Positions 25,971 through 34,314 of a DNA stretch of 64,000 bases are shown here, in pieces (positions within the stretch are counted from its first letter, which is position 1; each line of letters begins with the position of its first letter). Source of the DNA: Burkholderia puraquae (GTDB taxonomy: Bacteria > Pseudomonadota > Gammaproteobacteria > Burkholderiales > Burkholderiaceae); the NCBI RefSeq assembly GCF_002099195.1, contig NZ_NBYX01000016.1, positions 102,414 to 166,413 of the forward strand, read 5' to 3'. Below the pieces are notes generated by a model that worked only from the letters and a program-made list of their open reading frames with translations, had not been told where the DNA came from and made no database searches. A program made the position numbers and the translations under genes.

Positions 25971-28661
25971 TCAAGCCCTCTGTTTTTTTAATTTTTGAAA
26001 AATCAATTGAGCGCGAATGGGCAGATTTTGCCCAACTTCAGCGTCTAGCGCGTGAGCCGTAGGTCGACAAGAGTTTTTCTGCTCTTTATCGAATACTGGC
26101 ATTTGTATGGGTGAATGACTCTCGACGAGAGTTTCGTTCATGGTATCCATAGGCTGCGTGCGCAGCTGCATGGTTGCTAGTCCAGTCGATAGCCGTTCGA
26201 TATGATCGGCGAGGCCGTTGATTCGTTGCTCAAGATTGAGAAATTTGTCAAAATGGCGCTCCAATTTATCGATCTTTTTTTCCAATCGTGCACCGCGATT
26301 CCACCACCGTCGATCACGCTTCTCATTTTTGAGGCGAGCTACCAATTCGCGCTCGAATTCGACACTCGAAGCATCAATATTCGTAGCTTCGGGAGAGGTC
26401 TTGATTTCATTGGCCACATGCTCGCGATTGCCGGACCGTTTCAAAACTTCGATGAAGTACTGTTTTCCATCCGGATCTGCAGGGCGTCCCAAAACACGTC
26501 GATAAATCGTGTCGACAAAAGCCTCATCAGGCAGAGTGGCTAGTTCGGCGTGGTTGAGATGCGCCTTTGCTTCTTTAGAGCGAACAATATCAGCAAGGAT
26601 ATGAATTTTAGTGTACCCGGAGCCGAGGCGATTCAGGTAAAAATGAAACCCGCTACTGTCCGGTTCGCGGCGGAGAGCGGTGATGAACGCGGCGCGTACG
26701 AATTCTTCATCAGGCAATGCGAGCAGTTCGCTGAGCTTCATTTTGGATCGAATGTATTGAGGACTGAGTCGGGTGGCTTCCCTTTCACGGATAGCTGAGC
26801 CAGCTGCAGCGTCAAGTGAGTGGAAATTGTTCGACCATGCACCAATCCCTTGGTCGGGAGTGGTTTGAGTTGTCAAATTGGCGGGGCGAGACATGACGAG
26901 CCGCGAAATGGCTTGTACCATCGATCGGACGCGTGTGAGGGGATGCACGCGCCAGATGAGGCGTCCGTACCAACTGTCGTGCAGAGCGTCCATCTCGAGC
27001 GCGAGATCGCACGCATACTGCCGATAGCGCTCCAATTCTTCGTGTATTTTTTGATGAATTGTCAAAACCGCATCGTTGTCATCTCGAAGAGCCGCGATCT
27101 GAGCTTCGAAACTATTCTTTTGCTGTTCTTGTTCGTGCCTGAGCGACGAGATATGTTCGGTCAGCTTATGTTGGTACTCGTTTTCACGTGATAAGTGCTG
27201 TGCCTGAATCGTGTCTTCGAGTGCGCGGTGTTCAGTGTTTATTCGTTCGAGTTCTGCGGCCTGGTGTTCGCGCAGCCTTGTTTCACGTAATTCAAATTCG
27301 CGGATAGCTGCTTGAAGTTGTTCGGCGTGCGTGCTTTCACTCTCGAGCAATTTCGTCGCGTGAGAGTGTTCGGAAAGTTGGGCATTGTGCCGCATGACGC
27401 GCACCAGTTCCGTGAATAGATTTCTCTGGTGTTCTGCGTCGATCTGCATTGAGCTAATCAGATCTGTTGCTGCGTCAAGCTTCTGCTCGAACGCGGACTT
27501 CTGCTCGACGATTGTTCGAATCGTCTCCTCGTGTCTACGGTCATGCTCATGCGTGACTTCGACGAGTGCAGTCTTTATTTTTTGCGACTCGCCGGATATG
27601 TGCTTGATTGCCGTAGTGAGGGCGTGCTCGCGAGCTTCTGCGATACTCCGCATACGCAAGGCGTCAAATTGCGCGGCGACCAGTTGTTGCTCAGCCGCAT
27701 GCTTTTGTTCGCTCGCCTCTGCGAGTTCGATTTTATGGCTACGTTCGATTTCCAGCATCAAATCGCGATGCGCGTCCGCCTGGCGTTGAGCATCCGCACG
27801 ATAGTCGGCGATCCGGTCGTCGAAGTCGCGCTCCCGCGCCAATATTCCCGCCTGCAGTTGACCGATTGCCGTCGCGGTCTCTTGAAGTTGCCTCTCAATG
27901 ATTTCCTTTTCTTCGACAGTTCGCGCTAGCTGTTGATCATGTGTTTGCTTAATGGAGCGTGTCAGCCAGTGCGCGTTATTGCTGATCTGAAAATCATCGA
28001 ATATATTCGGCGGAAACGAAAAATAGTGCTTTAACTCGGGATGTGCATTGCTCACGTAGAAATGGTTGAGTCCGTCTTTGTAGACGAGCATGTAACCCTT
28101 TTTCAATACGATTTCTTGCCATGCTTCGGATGTATCGACTTGGGTGTTCGGATAAGTTGCCTCGATGACAATTATCCACGGACGGCGTTGCGATTTCTTC
28201 CATCCAGACAAGACTTCAAGTTCAAACCCCTCGACATCGATCTTTAACCAATGGATATCGTCGTTGGGTGCGAGATCGAGAAGGGTGTCAAGTGTTACGC
28301 TTGGCACGAGGCTGGTGCGCACCGAATAGCCGTGCTTCTCGTGATGTTCATCCGCAATGTCTTTGCGCGCAGTTGACAGCCCGGTGCCGAGTATCTCGTG
28401 GAAAGCAGACATGCCAGAGTGTTCGGCAACGAGCGCTTGCACAACGGTCTCGTCAGGGCGCGCGATTCGCAATAGATTTGCGCATTCCAAAGTGGGTTCG
28501 ACATGTACACCACGCCACCCGTGTTCGTAGAACAACTGGCTAACGGAGTCCTGTGAGGGATGATGTGCACCAACGTCGATGTAATGCCCGGATGGAATAT
28601 GCCCGAGGCTGCGCCACAGGAGGATGTCCTCAAAATTCTGAGCGTATGTAGTAATGCTCAT
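25971..28661 (-). CDS. FkbM-family methyltransferase with long coiled coil and DUF4214-type repeats
   Basis: The protein has 896 residues. Residues 1 to about 215 are an FkbM SAM-dependent methyltransferase: YIDVGAHHPSQDSVSQLFYE with VHVEP, and WLKIDVEGFELEVLSGW. Residues about 235-590 are a continuous heptad-rich coiled coil (Glu/Gln/Ala/Leu, many His). After WYGRLIWRVHPLTRVRSM come two DUF4214-like units beginning at L643 (LSELLALPDEEFVRAAF) and L710 (LPDEAFVDTIYRRVLGRPAD), then a second coiled coil near 800-850. Inference: it methylates the glycan, perhaps at its end, with the coiled coil as spacer or scaffold. An ATGA overlap couples it to the GT4 gene upstream. The DNA is A/T-rich for this genome. 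Confidence 0.85.
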   Translation of the reverse strand: MSITTYAQNFEDILLWRSLGHIPSGHYIDVGAHHPSQDSVSQLFYEHGWRGVHVEPTLECANLLRIARPDETVVQALVAEHSGMSAFHEILGTGLSTARKDIADEHHEKHGYSVRTSLVPSVTLDTLLDLAPNDDIHWLKIDVEGFELEVLSGWKKSQRRPWIIVIEATYPNTQVDTSEAWQEIVLKKGYMLVYKDGLNHFYVSNAHPELKHYFSFPPNIFDDFQISNNAHWLTRSIKQTHDQQLARTVEEKEIIERQLQETATAIGQLQAGILARERDFDDRIADYRADAQRQADAHRDLMLEIERSHKIELAEASEQKHAAEQQLVAAQFDALRMRSIAEAREHALTTAIKHISGESQKIKTALVEVTHEHDRRHEETIRTIVEQKSAFEQKLDAATDLISSMQIDAEHQRNLFTELVRVMRHNAQLSEHSHATKLLESESTHAEQLQAAIREFELRETRLREHQAAELERINTEHRALEDTIQAQHLSRENEYQHKLTEHISSLRHEQEQQKNSFEAQIAALRDDNDAVLTIHQKIHEELERYRQYACDLALEMDALHDSWYGRLIWRVHPLTRVRSMVQAISRLVMSRPANLTTQTTPDQGIGAWSNNFHSLDAAAGSAIREREATRLSPQYIRSKMKLSELLALPDEEFVRAAFITALRREPDSSGFHFYLNRLGSGYTKIHILADIVRSKEAKAHLNHAELATLPDEAFVDTIYRRVLGRPADPDGKQYFIEVLKRSGNREHVANEIKTSPEATNIDASSVEFERELVARLKNEKRDRRWWNRGARLEKKIDKLERHFDKFLNLEQRINGLADHIERLSTGLATMQLRTQPMDTMNETLVESHSPIQMPVFDKEQKNSCRPTAHALDAEVGQNLPIRAQLIFQKLKKQRA

Positions 28662-29911
28662 TTATGTGGTTCGTCGATCAAAGACGCGAGGATGGCCTGT
28701 GTCGTGTCAGACCAAGATGGAACCGCGAATGGTTGCAGGGGGATATGAGTGTCAGTCGCGTCGAGCCATCTTGCGATTCGCTTCCCTAGCATTGCAGGTG
28801 GCACGCCAGACTCGAAGTAGTCGACCCCTTTATCTTCGTGCAGTCGGAAGATGGGTAAGTCCCGCGCGAGAACCGGCTTGCCATACCCAAGCGCTTCGAT
28901 AAGGGGCAGACCAAATCCCTCTGCATGTGAGGCCATCAGTACGCCGTCACAGGCGCTGTAAAGTCGTGACAATGCCTCATCGCTAAGGTCTTCTAGCCAG
29001 AATAGCAGTTTGCCGTTTAGGGGATGACTGCGCAATTCGTTCTGGAGAGCTTCAGTCTTCCATCCCCTGCGACCAACAAACACGAGATTGTAGTCGTCAT
29101 GCTCCAGCCAAAGGTGATTGAATGCCGCGAGAATGTCGCTATGCCCTTTGCGTGGCTCGAGTGTTCCGACCATGAGCGCAGTGGGGCGCTGTTCGATATG
29201 CTTTAGTAAAGCGTCGAATCCTTCTGGTATACCCATACTTGGGCGACGGGTTGCGAGGTCCCAGCCCATCGGTACGGTATGCGTACGGTAATTGTCCGCG
29301 ATCCGGAAGCGTTGTGTGAGTTCCTTGCGCAGCGCTTCTTCGACCGGGGGCGAGATGCAATAGAACCCGTCCGCTAGCGATGCAATGACGCTCAGCCACC
29401 TGCGAAAGCGAATGACATTCTTGTCGGAGAACCACTCTGGCTTTTGTACAGGAAGGAGGTCGTACATGACGAACCACAATGATCCGCCCCTGCGTTTGAG
29501 GTCGGCGAGTTGACGGCGATGGATCCGGACCGTGTCGAGCGCAAAATCCAACCCTAGGAACAAATCGCCTTGACGAAACAGTATCGGCGTGTTCGATGCC
29601 TTGACGTCGTTCGAAGGCCAAGTGACAGTGTGGTAAGCAAGTTTGCGCGTTGCACTTACTGCCTGAACGGTCCAGCCGGGCGGAGGGGATTCCAGCAATT
29701 GAGTTGCCACAGCGCGCACTACGCGCTGGATGCCGGTACCCGCATCATGGGAATGGATGACGGATATATCGACAAACAACCGACGGCGGGCGTTAGGAGC
29801 ATGCGCCGGGCGTTGAAAAAGGGTGCGCCGAACGCGCCTGATCTGCCAGGCTTCGAGCCAACTTGGGTAAAGGCAGGCGTGCACTCGCCGTTCGAAGGCT
29901 GCCCAGTTCAT
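28658..29911 (-). CDS. GT4 glycosyltransferase paralogous to module B of the double enzyme
   Basis: This is a 417-residue GT-B protein. It has LFVDISVIHSHDAGTGIQRV, VMYDLLPVQKPEWF, ALMVGTLEPRKGHSDIL and the donor site SHAEGFGLPLIEALGYGKPVLARD. The N-terminal block DIS...GIQRVVRA is shared with module B of the 1109-residue enzyme encoded at 22.6-26.0 kb, so the two are clearly related. Such transferases probably add GDP-mannose- or GDP-rhamnose-derived residues. The ATG at 29911 is chosen over a GTG nine bases upstream. It lies downstream of kpsT (137 bp gap) and overlaps the FkbM gene by 4 bp. Confidence 0.87.
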   Translation of the reverse strand: MNWAAFERRVHACLYPSWLEAWQIRRVRRTLFQRPAHAPNARRRLFVDISVIHSHDAGTGIQRVVRAVATQLLESPPPGWTVQAVSATRKLAYHTVTWPSNDVKASNTPILFRQGDLFLGLDFALDTVRIHRRQLADLKRRGGSLWFVMYDLLPVQKPEWFSDKNVIRFRRWLSVIASLADGFYCISPPVEEALRKELTQRFRIADNYRTHTVPMGWDLATRRPSMGIPEGFDALLKHIEQRPTALMVGTLEPRKGHSDILAAFNHLWLEHDDYNLVFVGRRGWKTEALQNELRSHPLNGKLLFWLEDLSDEALSRLYSACDGVLMASHAEGFGLPLIEALGYGKPVLARDLPIFRLHEDKGVDYFESGVPPAMLGKRIARWLDATDTHIPLQPFAVPSWSDTTQAILASLIDEPHK

Positions 29912-30048
29912 ACACCGCACTTATGCTGAATCATACTGTCGTCACTCGATTTGCTTTGGGGCTCTTGATCAGTAGGTTCAGGAACCCCGGCTATTAATTT
30001 GGATAATTCAAGGTCGCTGCAAGGAGGTCACGCCACTACGCGCAATGA

Positions 30049-30702
30049 TTAATTGGTGCTTGCGTGATAGAACTCCAAGGCTTCCTGCACTTCGTTGAAT
30101 TGATGCAATTTTCCGGCGACAAGCACCGCGGCGCGGCTGCAGTGTTCACGGATATATCCGGCATCGTGACTTACGATAACCAATGATCTATCACGCCGTC
30201 GATCAAACAGTTCTCGATGACATTTTTCGTGGAAGCGACTGTCGCCAACAGCAATGATTTCGTCGATTAAAAAACAATCGAACTCAATTGCCATTGAAAT
30301 CGCAAAGGCAAGTCGTGCGCGCATCCCTGCAGAATAGCTTTTTACAGGCTCGCGCAAATAATGTCCAAGTTCGGAGAACTCTTGTACGAATGGTTCTGCG
30401 AGGCGTGAATCAGACCCATATATCCGACAAATAAACCGAAGATTGTCCATCCCAGTTAGACTGCCTTGAAACGCACCGCCAAACGCTAGCGGCCAGGAAA
30501 CACTCATGGTCCGACGAATTGAGCCTGTTGTTGGCAACTCGGCACCGCTGATCATGCGAATGATGGTAGATTTTCCCGCGCCATTGCGGCCGAGAATCCC
30601 AACCTTGTCGCCACGACCTATCTGCAGATTCACTTTATCCAGTATGCGTCGGCGCCCCTGCCGGGTGTGGTAATCTTTGCAAACGTCTTTGATATCGATC
30701 AT
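30049..30702 (-). CDS. kpsT: Capsule ABC exporter ATPase (KpsT type)
   Basis: This 217-residue ATP-binding subunit powers capsule export across the inner membrane. Walker A is LGRNGAGKSTIIRM, the signature loop KSYSAGMRARLAFAISM, Walker B CFLIDEIIAVGD, and the switch His lies in VIVSHDAGYI. The KpsT-specific stretch after Walker A is MSVSWPLAFGGAFQGSLTG. It ends about where the nucleotide-binding domain ends, so it lacks the C-terminal sugar-binding domain of Wzt proteins. The B. pseudomallei capsule locus names this gene wzt2. It overlaps kpsM by 4 bp. Confidence 0.95.
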   Translation of the reverse strand: MIDIKDVCKDYHTRQGRRRILDKVNLQIGRGDKVGILGRNGAGKSTIIRMISGAELPTTGSIRRTMSVSWPLAFGGAFQGSLTGMDNLRFICRIYGSDSRLAEPFVQEFSELGHYLREPVKSYSAGMRARLAFAISMAIEFDCFLIDEIIAVGDSRFHEKCHRELFDRRRDRSLVIVSHDAGYIREHCSRAAVLVAGKLHQFNEVQEALEFYHASTN

Positions 30703-31493
30703 TCTGGCTCCACTCGCCTACTAGTTTCCCGGACAAATGATAGCCCGGCAAAAAGTAGCACCATATCGGAGAGAATCATATAGGCGACATCGTAGTGTGG
30801 TTTGACGAGCGATCCGAAATATCCTCCGCGAAGAACCTCGGTTCCGTTGACCATGGGGAGCAGAAGAACGATTTTCTGATACTTTTCTGGAAGCCAGTCA
30901 ACCATAAAAACAGCGCCAGAAAGAGGGAACAGAAGATAGGCAATGGTGTGCCACACGCGTTCAACTGTTTCGCTCCGTTCTGTAAGTCCGCCGATAATCA
31001 AACCAAGTCCGGCTCCAAATATGGCTAGATGAATCCAGCCAAAGAGGACCATAGCAATGTCTTGCGGTGGATTCATGACGCCGATGATGACAAACAAGAT
31101 CGTCAGGAACGCGAACGACATAGTTGCGCCGGCTATCTCAAGCAGTAGACGAGCCAAGAATAAGTCCAAAACACGGACATTCCGGTGATATAGCAATGCT
31201 TGATTGGGTTGAATTGCAAGTGCGCAACGAGCTGCGCAATTGCGCCACATCAGGACGGACGAATAGCCGGTTACCGCGAAGGCGGCAATTGAAACTGAGG
31301 CTCCGTGTGTAACTTTGAGAATACTCCAAAGGCTCATGACACCAAGGGTAAACATCATGGGCTCAAAAAATATCCACAGAAATCCAAGATTGTGGCGCCC
31401 ATAGCGCGTGATAATCTCACGCATCAACAATGCGCCTATAACTCGCCGCTGAATAGCAAGCGATTTAAATAGTGGAGTATTGTGTTGAGTCAT
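30699..31493 (-). CDS. kpsM: Capsule ABC exporter permease (KpsM/ABC-2 type)
   Basis: This 264-residue inner-membrane protein has six hydrophobic segments of the ABC-2 type. The N-terminal signature is VIGALLMREIITRYGRHNLGFLWIFFEPMMFTLG, typical of KpsM/BexB/CtrC. It pairs with the KpsT-type ATPase to move lipid-linked capsule. The start ATG at 31493 lies 12 bp after kpsE; the stop overlaps the kpsT start. The B. pseudomallei counterpart is wzm2. Confidence 0.94.
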   Translation of the reverse strand: MTQHNTPLFKSLAIQRRVIGALLMREIITRYGRHNLGFLWIFFEPMMFTLGVMSLWSILKVTHGASVSIAAFAVTGYSSVLMWRNCAARCALAIQPNQALLYHRNVRVLDLFLARLLLEIAGATMSFAFLTILFVIIGVMNPPQDIAMVLFGWIHLAIFGAGLGLIIGGLTERSETVERVWHTIAYLLFPLSGAVFMVDWLPEKYQKIVLLLPMVNGTEVLRGGYFGSLVKPHYDVAYMILSDMVLLFAGLSFVRETSRRVEPE

Positions 31494-31505
31494 TCCGATC
31501 CCGCA

Positions 31506-32657
31506 TCAATCGTGATGCTCGCGTACACCGGCAAGGAGCAGCGTCAAGATTCCCCAGGCAATCATTCCCAGTGCAAAGACTTCAAATATTGACCTTATCC
31601 GTTTTGGCTCAATTGCGATGTCCGGCGTATTGGGCTGAACAAGTCTTTCGAGATAGAGTTGCTTGCGCTGTGCGTCTGCGCGAGCGTTTTCCAGTGCCGC
31701 CATCGTTGATGCTAGTTGCTTATCTGCGAACTGGGCATCGAGTTCGAGTCGAGCGTAATTGGCCGCTTTGTTTGAGAGTGAGGCTTTGCCGCCCGTTACG
31801 CCGCCGGTCGCATCTTGAATCTGCTTTTGAATTGACTCAATGCTCGTCTTGAGTGCGGGAATTTGCGGATTTTGTGGTGACAAGGACTGCAGTTGACTCA
31901 GTTTTGTTTGTTCGCCAAACATTTGAGTCTGGAGTGCTGAAATCTGCTGCAGCTGTAGTGCGGACTGTCGTTCCGGGTCGAACACGGTATGCGCATTTCG
32001 GAATGATGCCAACGCGGCGGCGGCGTCCTTCGCCTTATTCGTGGCCTCGTTGACTTGCTGTTGGGCGAAACGTACAGTGTCCACCGCGGCGCGCTCGTTC
32101 ATGCGGTTGATCAAGCGCTCGCTCATTTCGAGAAGATCCTCGTTGATTCTGACTGCGTCTTTGGCAGTGTAGGCGCGGATCTTTAAAGTCGTGATCGCAG
32201 ACGTCGTATCGAGGTCTGCAGTCACGATATGTTTGCCATAGTATTTCCAGAGTGCTTCGAAGCTATCATCAAGACTGCGAGAGAAGTGACTAATGAAATC
32301 ACCATGGTTCCCGTACGCGTCTGCGATGTAATTATTGTGATTCAGTTCGCGCAGCGCATCACGTGACTGAATGTAATCGATTACGGGGTAGGTGTCGTCT
32401 TGGGCGCGCGCGAAACCGGTCCCTTGAAGGAGGGCGCCAACGACGCTGGTCTGGTTTTGGCGTTGAGCGCTGCGAACGACGAAGCGCGACTCCGATACGT
32501 AGACGTCCGATGCAACGACGCCGAAGTACACTACGGCGAGGAGCGTGGGGAGCGCAACAGTCAAGGCAAAGAGCTTGTTGGCCCGTAGTCGGTCGACCAC
32601 GCCTTGTTTCTTCCCCAATTGCGGCCTGGCCGCATTGCTGTTAGGTCCCGTTTCCAA
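31506..32657 (-). CDS. kpsE: KpsE/CtrB-type inner-membrane capsule export protein (PCP-3)
   Basis: This 383-residue polysaccharide co-polymerase-like adaptor spans the periplasm between the ABC exporter and the OPX lipoprotein. One membrane helix lies near residues 28-48 (LFALTVALPTLLAVVYFGVVAS) and another near the C-terminus (VFALGMIAWGILTLLLAG). Between them is a periplasmic part with long coiled coils (about 190-330). The family mark YVSESRFVVRS follows the first helix. The start is a TTG at 32657 with AAGG ten bases upstream; no in-frame ATG precedes the first helix. It is the first gene of a seven-gene leftward unit that runs to 20838. The likely B. pseudomallei counterpart is wcbD. Confidence 0.92.
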   Translation of the reverse strand: METGPNSNAARPQLGKKQGVVDRLRANKLFALTVALPTLLAVVYFGVVASDVYVSESRFVVRSAQRQNQTSVVGALLQGTGFARAQDDTYPVIDYIQSRDALRELNHNNYIADAYGNHGDFISHFSRSLDDSFEALWKYYGKHIVTADLDTTSAITTLKIRAYTAKDAVRINEDLLEMSERLINRMNERAAVDTVRFAQQQVNEATNKAKDAAAALASFRNAHTVFDPERQSALQLQQISALQTQMFGEQTKLSQLQSLSPQNPQIPALKTSIESIQKQIQDATGGVTGGKASLSNKAANYARLELDAQFADKQLASTMAALENARADAQRKQLYLERLVQPNTPDIAIEPKRIRSIFEVFALGMIAWGILTLLLAGVREHHD

Positions 32658-33105
32658 CGTGTAACTACCTTATAAGTCTTTCCGAGGCCACGATCATCGA
32701 AATGAAGTTCGGCGCAAGCGGCGGAAAGAACCGCAACACGAACAGTTTACGTGGGACTAAAGCGGCAATGGATGTACTGCATCGTCACGCGTTGAGCAAG
32801 GGGCGGATTCCCAACTCGATCACGCGCCAAGCTGCTTCGAGCAGCCGTCAGTGGACAATCCAGCCGAGGGCCGCCGAGTATATCTAAATTGCATGACCTC
32901 TGCCATCAATGTTGCGGTTCTCGCAACATCACCTGCCGTCACGTTTTATCCATTTTGCCTCCACTTTGACGGTGAGGTATCCTGTCAGGCTGTAGAAGTG
33001 TTTCAACTTTGACCAACTTAGACGGATGGACTCGTTTCGGAGGGGGTGCCTTGTTCAGGGCGGCCGGCGCGAGAGTTACCGCTGCGTCGACTTTTTTGCT
33101 CTGAT
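32658..33105. other. Divergent regulatory region between kpsE and kpsS
   Basis: These 448 bp lie between two divergent capsule units. The short rightward frame at 32702-32887 (61 codons) has no family motif and weak codon bias. A perfect palindrome lies at 32909-32929 (listed separately). Promoters for both units must lie here, but no near-consensus sigma-70 pair stands out. Confidence 0.5.
32909..32929. promoter_or_regulatory. Perfect 8-bp inverted repeat upstream of kpsS
   Basis: ATGTTGCG-GTTCT-CGCAACAT is a perfect palindrome, 177 bp before the kpsS start and 252 bp before kpsE. It has the size of a dimeric regulator site. There is no T-tract, so it is not a terminator. The binder is unknown. 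Confidence 0.35.
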
Positions 33106-34314
33106 ATGCAACGTTCCTTCCTGGTTCTACAGGGCACGGCCTCGCCGTTCTTTGCGCGGCTCTCGGCCGTGTTGCGAGGAAGAGGGCATGCGGTGCAACG
33201 CGTTAACTTCTGCGGTGGCGATCTGGCATATGCGGAAAGCGGCAATGCGTGGAACTATGCCGGCGCGTTGAGTGATCTTTCGAACTGGTATCAAGGAGTT
33301 CTCGGTACCGGCCAGTTTACGGATATCCTCATGTTTGGTGATTGTCGCGATGTTCATCGACACGCGCACCCAATATCCCAAGCAGCCGGCGTGCGCGTTA
33401 ACGTTTTCGAAGAAGGGTACGTGCGGCCGCATTGGCTGACTTTGGAGCATTACGGCGTTAACGGCCGTTCGAATCTCTCGCGTGACCCCGCTTGGTATCT
33501 AGAGCGCAGAAATGTTACGCCTTCATGTCCGGAAGGTCGGTCAACGGGTTATAACCTCTATGAGCGTGCTTTTCATGATATCCGATATCGGGTGGCTAAT
33601 ACGCTATACGCGAAGCGTTTCCCAGGCTACCGTAGTCATCGTCCGACGAATGGATTTTTTGAGTATGCCGGTCTCGCCGCTCGCGCGTGCTTGCAGCGCA
33701 AGCACAAGCGTGAGGCAGATGCTCTCACGCGCGAACTGATCGAAACGAAGAGGCCGTACTACGTCTTGCCTTTGCAATTGAATTCGGACGCGCAAATGGT
33801 GGTTCATTCACCGTTTGATGGTGTTCGGAATGCCATTGAGACCGTGCTGCGCTCGTTTGCTCGCAGTGCAAGTGCGAATCACTGGCTTGTCGTCAAGAAT
33901 CATCCCCTTGACACGGGGTTGATCGAATATCGAAGCTACGCGCAGAAGCTTGCGTCAGAATTTGGAATCGCCGATCGGCTCCGTTTCATCGATGCAGGTC
34001 ATCTCCCCACGCTACTGGAAAATGCGTGCGGGGTGGTAGTGGTCAACAGTACAGTCGGGCTGTCTGCATTGCACCACTGTCGGCCACTCGTTGCACTCGG
34101 TAGGGCGATCTATGATATGCCTGGTCTGACTTGGCAGGGTGCGCTCGACGACTTCTGGCGCCATGCTGAACGACCTGACATGAATCTTTACCAGTGTTTC
34201 CTCGATTACATCGTGCACCACACTCAGATCAACGGCGACTTTTATACTCGCACTGGAATTGAGATGGCGGTGGCCGGTGCCGTCGTGCGGTTGGAGGCAC
34301 CGGTAAATGCGTGA
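33106..34314 (+). CDS. kpsS: KpsS-type capsule linker Kdo transferase
   Basis: This 402-residue protein of the KpsS/LipB family adds the first beta-Kdo to the lipid acceptor; KpsC then extends the linker. Marks are LVLQGTASPFFARLSAVL, NVFEEGYVRPHWLTLE (the EEGY[VL]RP signature), LPLQLNSDAQMVVHSPF, VVKNHPLDTG and VVVNSTVGLSALHHCRPLVALG. The ATG at 33106 gives MQRSFLVLQG, the normal N-terminus; an upstream start at 33046 would add 20 unrelated residues. It overlaps the next gene by 8 bp. The B. pseudomallei counterpart is wcbO by position. Confidence 0.93.
   Translation: MQRSFLVLQGTASPFFARLSAVLRGRGHAVQRVNFCGGDLAYAESGNAWNYAGALSDLSNWYQGVLGTGQFTDILMFGDCRDVHRHAHPISQAAGVRVNVFEEGYVRPHWLTLEHYGVNGRSNLSRDPAWYLERRNVTPSCPEGRSTGYNLYERAFHDIRYRVANTLYAKRFPGYRSHRPTNGFFEYAGLAARACLQRKHKREADALTRELIETKRPYYVLPLQLNSDAQMVVHSPFDGVRNAIETVLRSFARSASANHWLVVKNHPLDTGLIEYRSYAQKLASEFGIADRLRFIDAGHLPTLLENACGVVVVNSTVGLSALHHCRPLVALGRAIYDMPGLTWQGALDDFWRHAERPDMNLYQCFLDYIVHHTQINGDFYTRTGIEMAVAGAVVRLEAPVNA

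Noticed and set aside
32702..32887. Small rightward frame of 61 codons upstream of kpsS
   Set aside because: No ribosome-binding site, no hydrophobic core and no motif; it lies in a region expected to hold promoters.
32658..33105. JUMPstart/ops element for RfaH control of the capsule units
   Set aside because: I looked for GGCGGTAG-type sequences in this and the 16.2-16.7 kb region and did not see one. A computer search would settle it.
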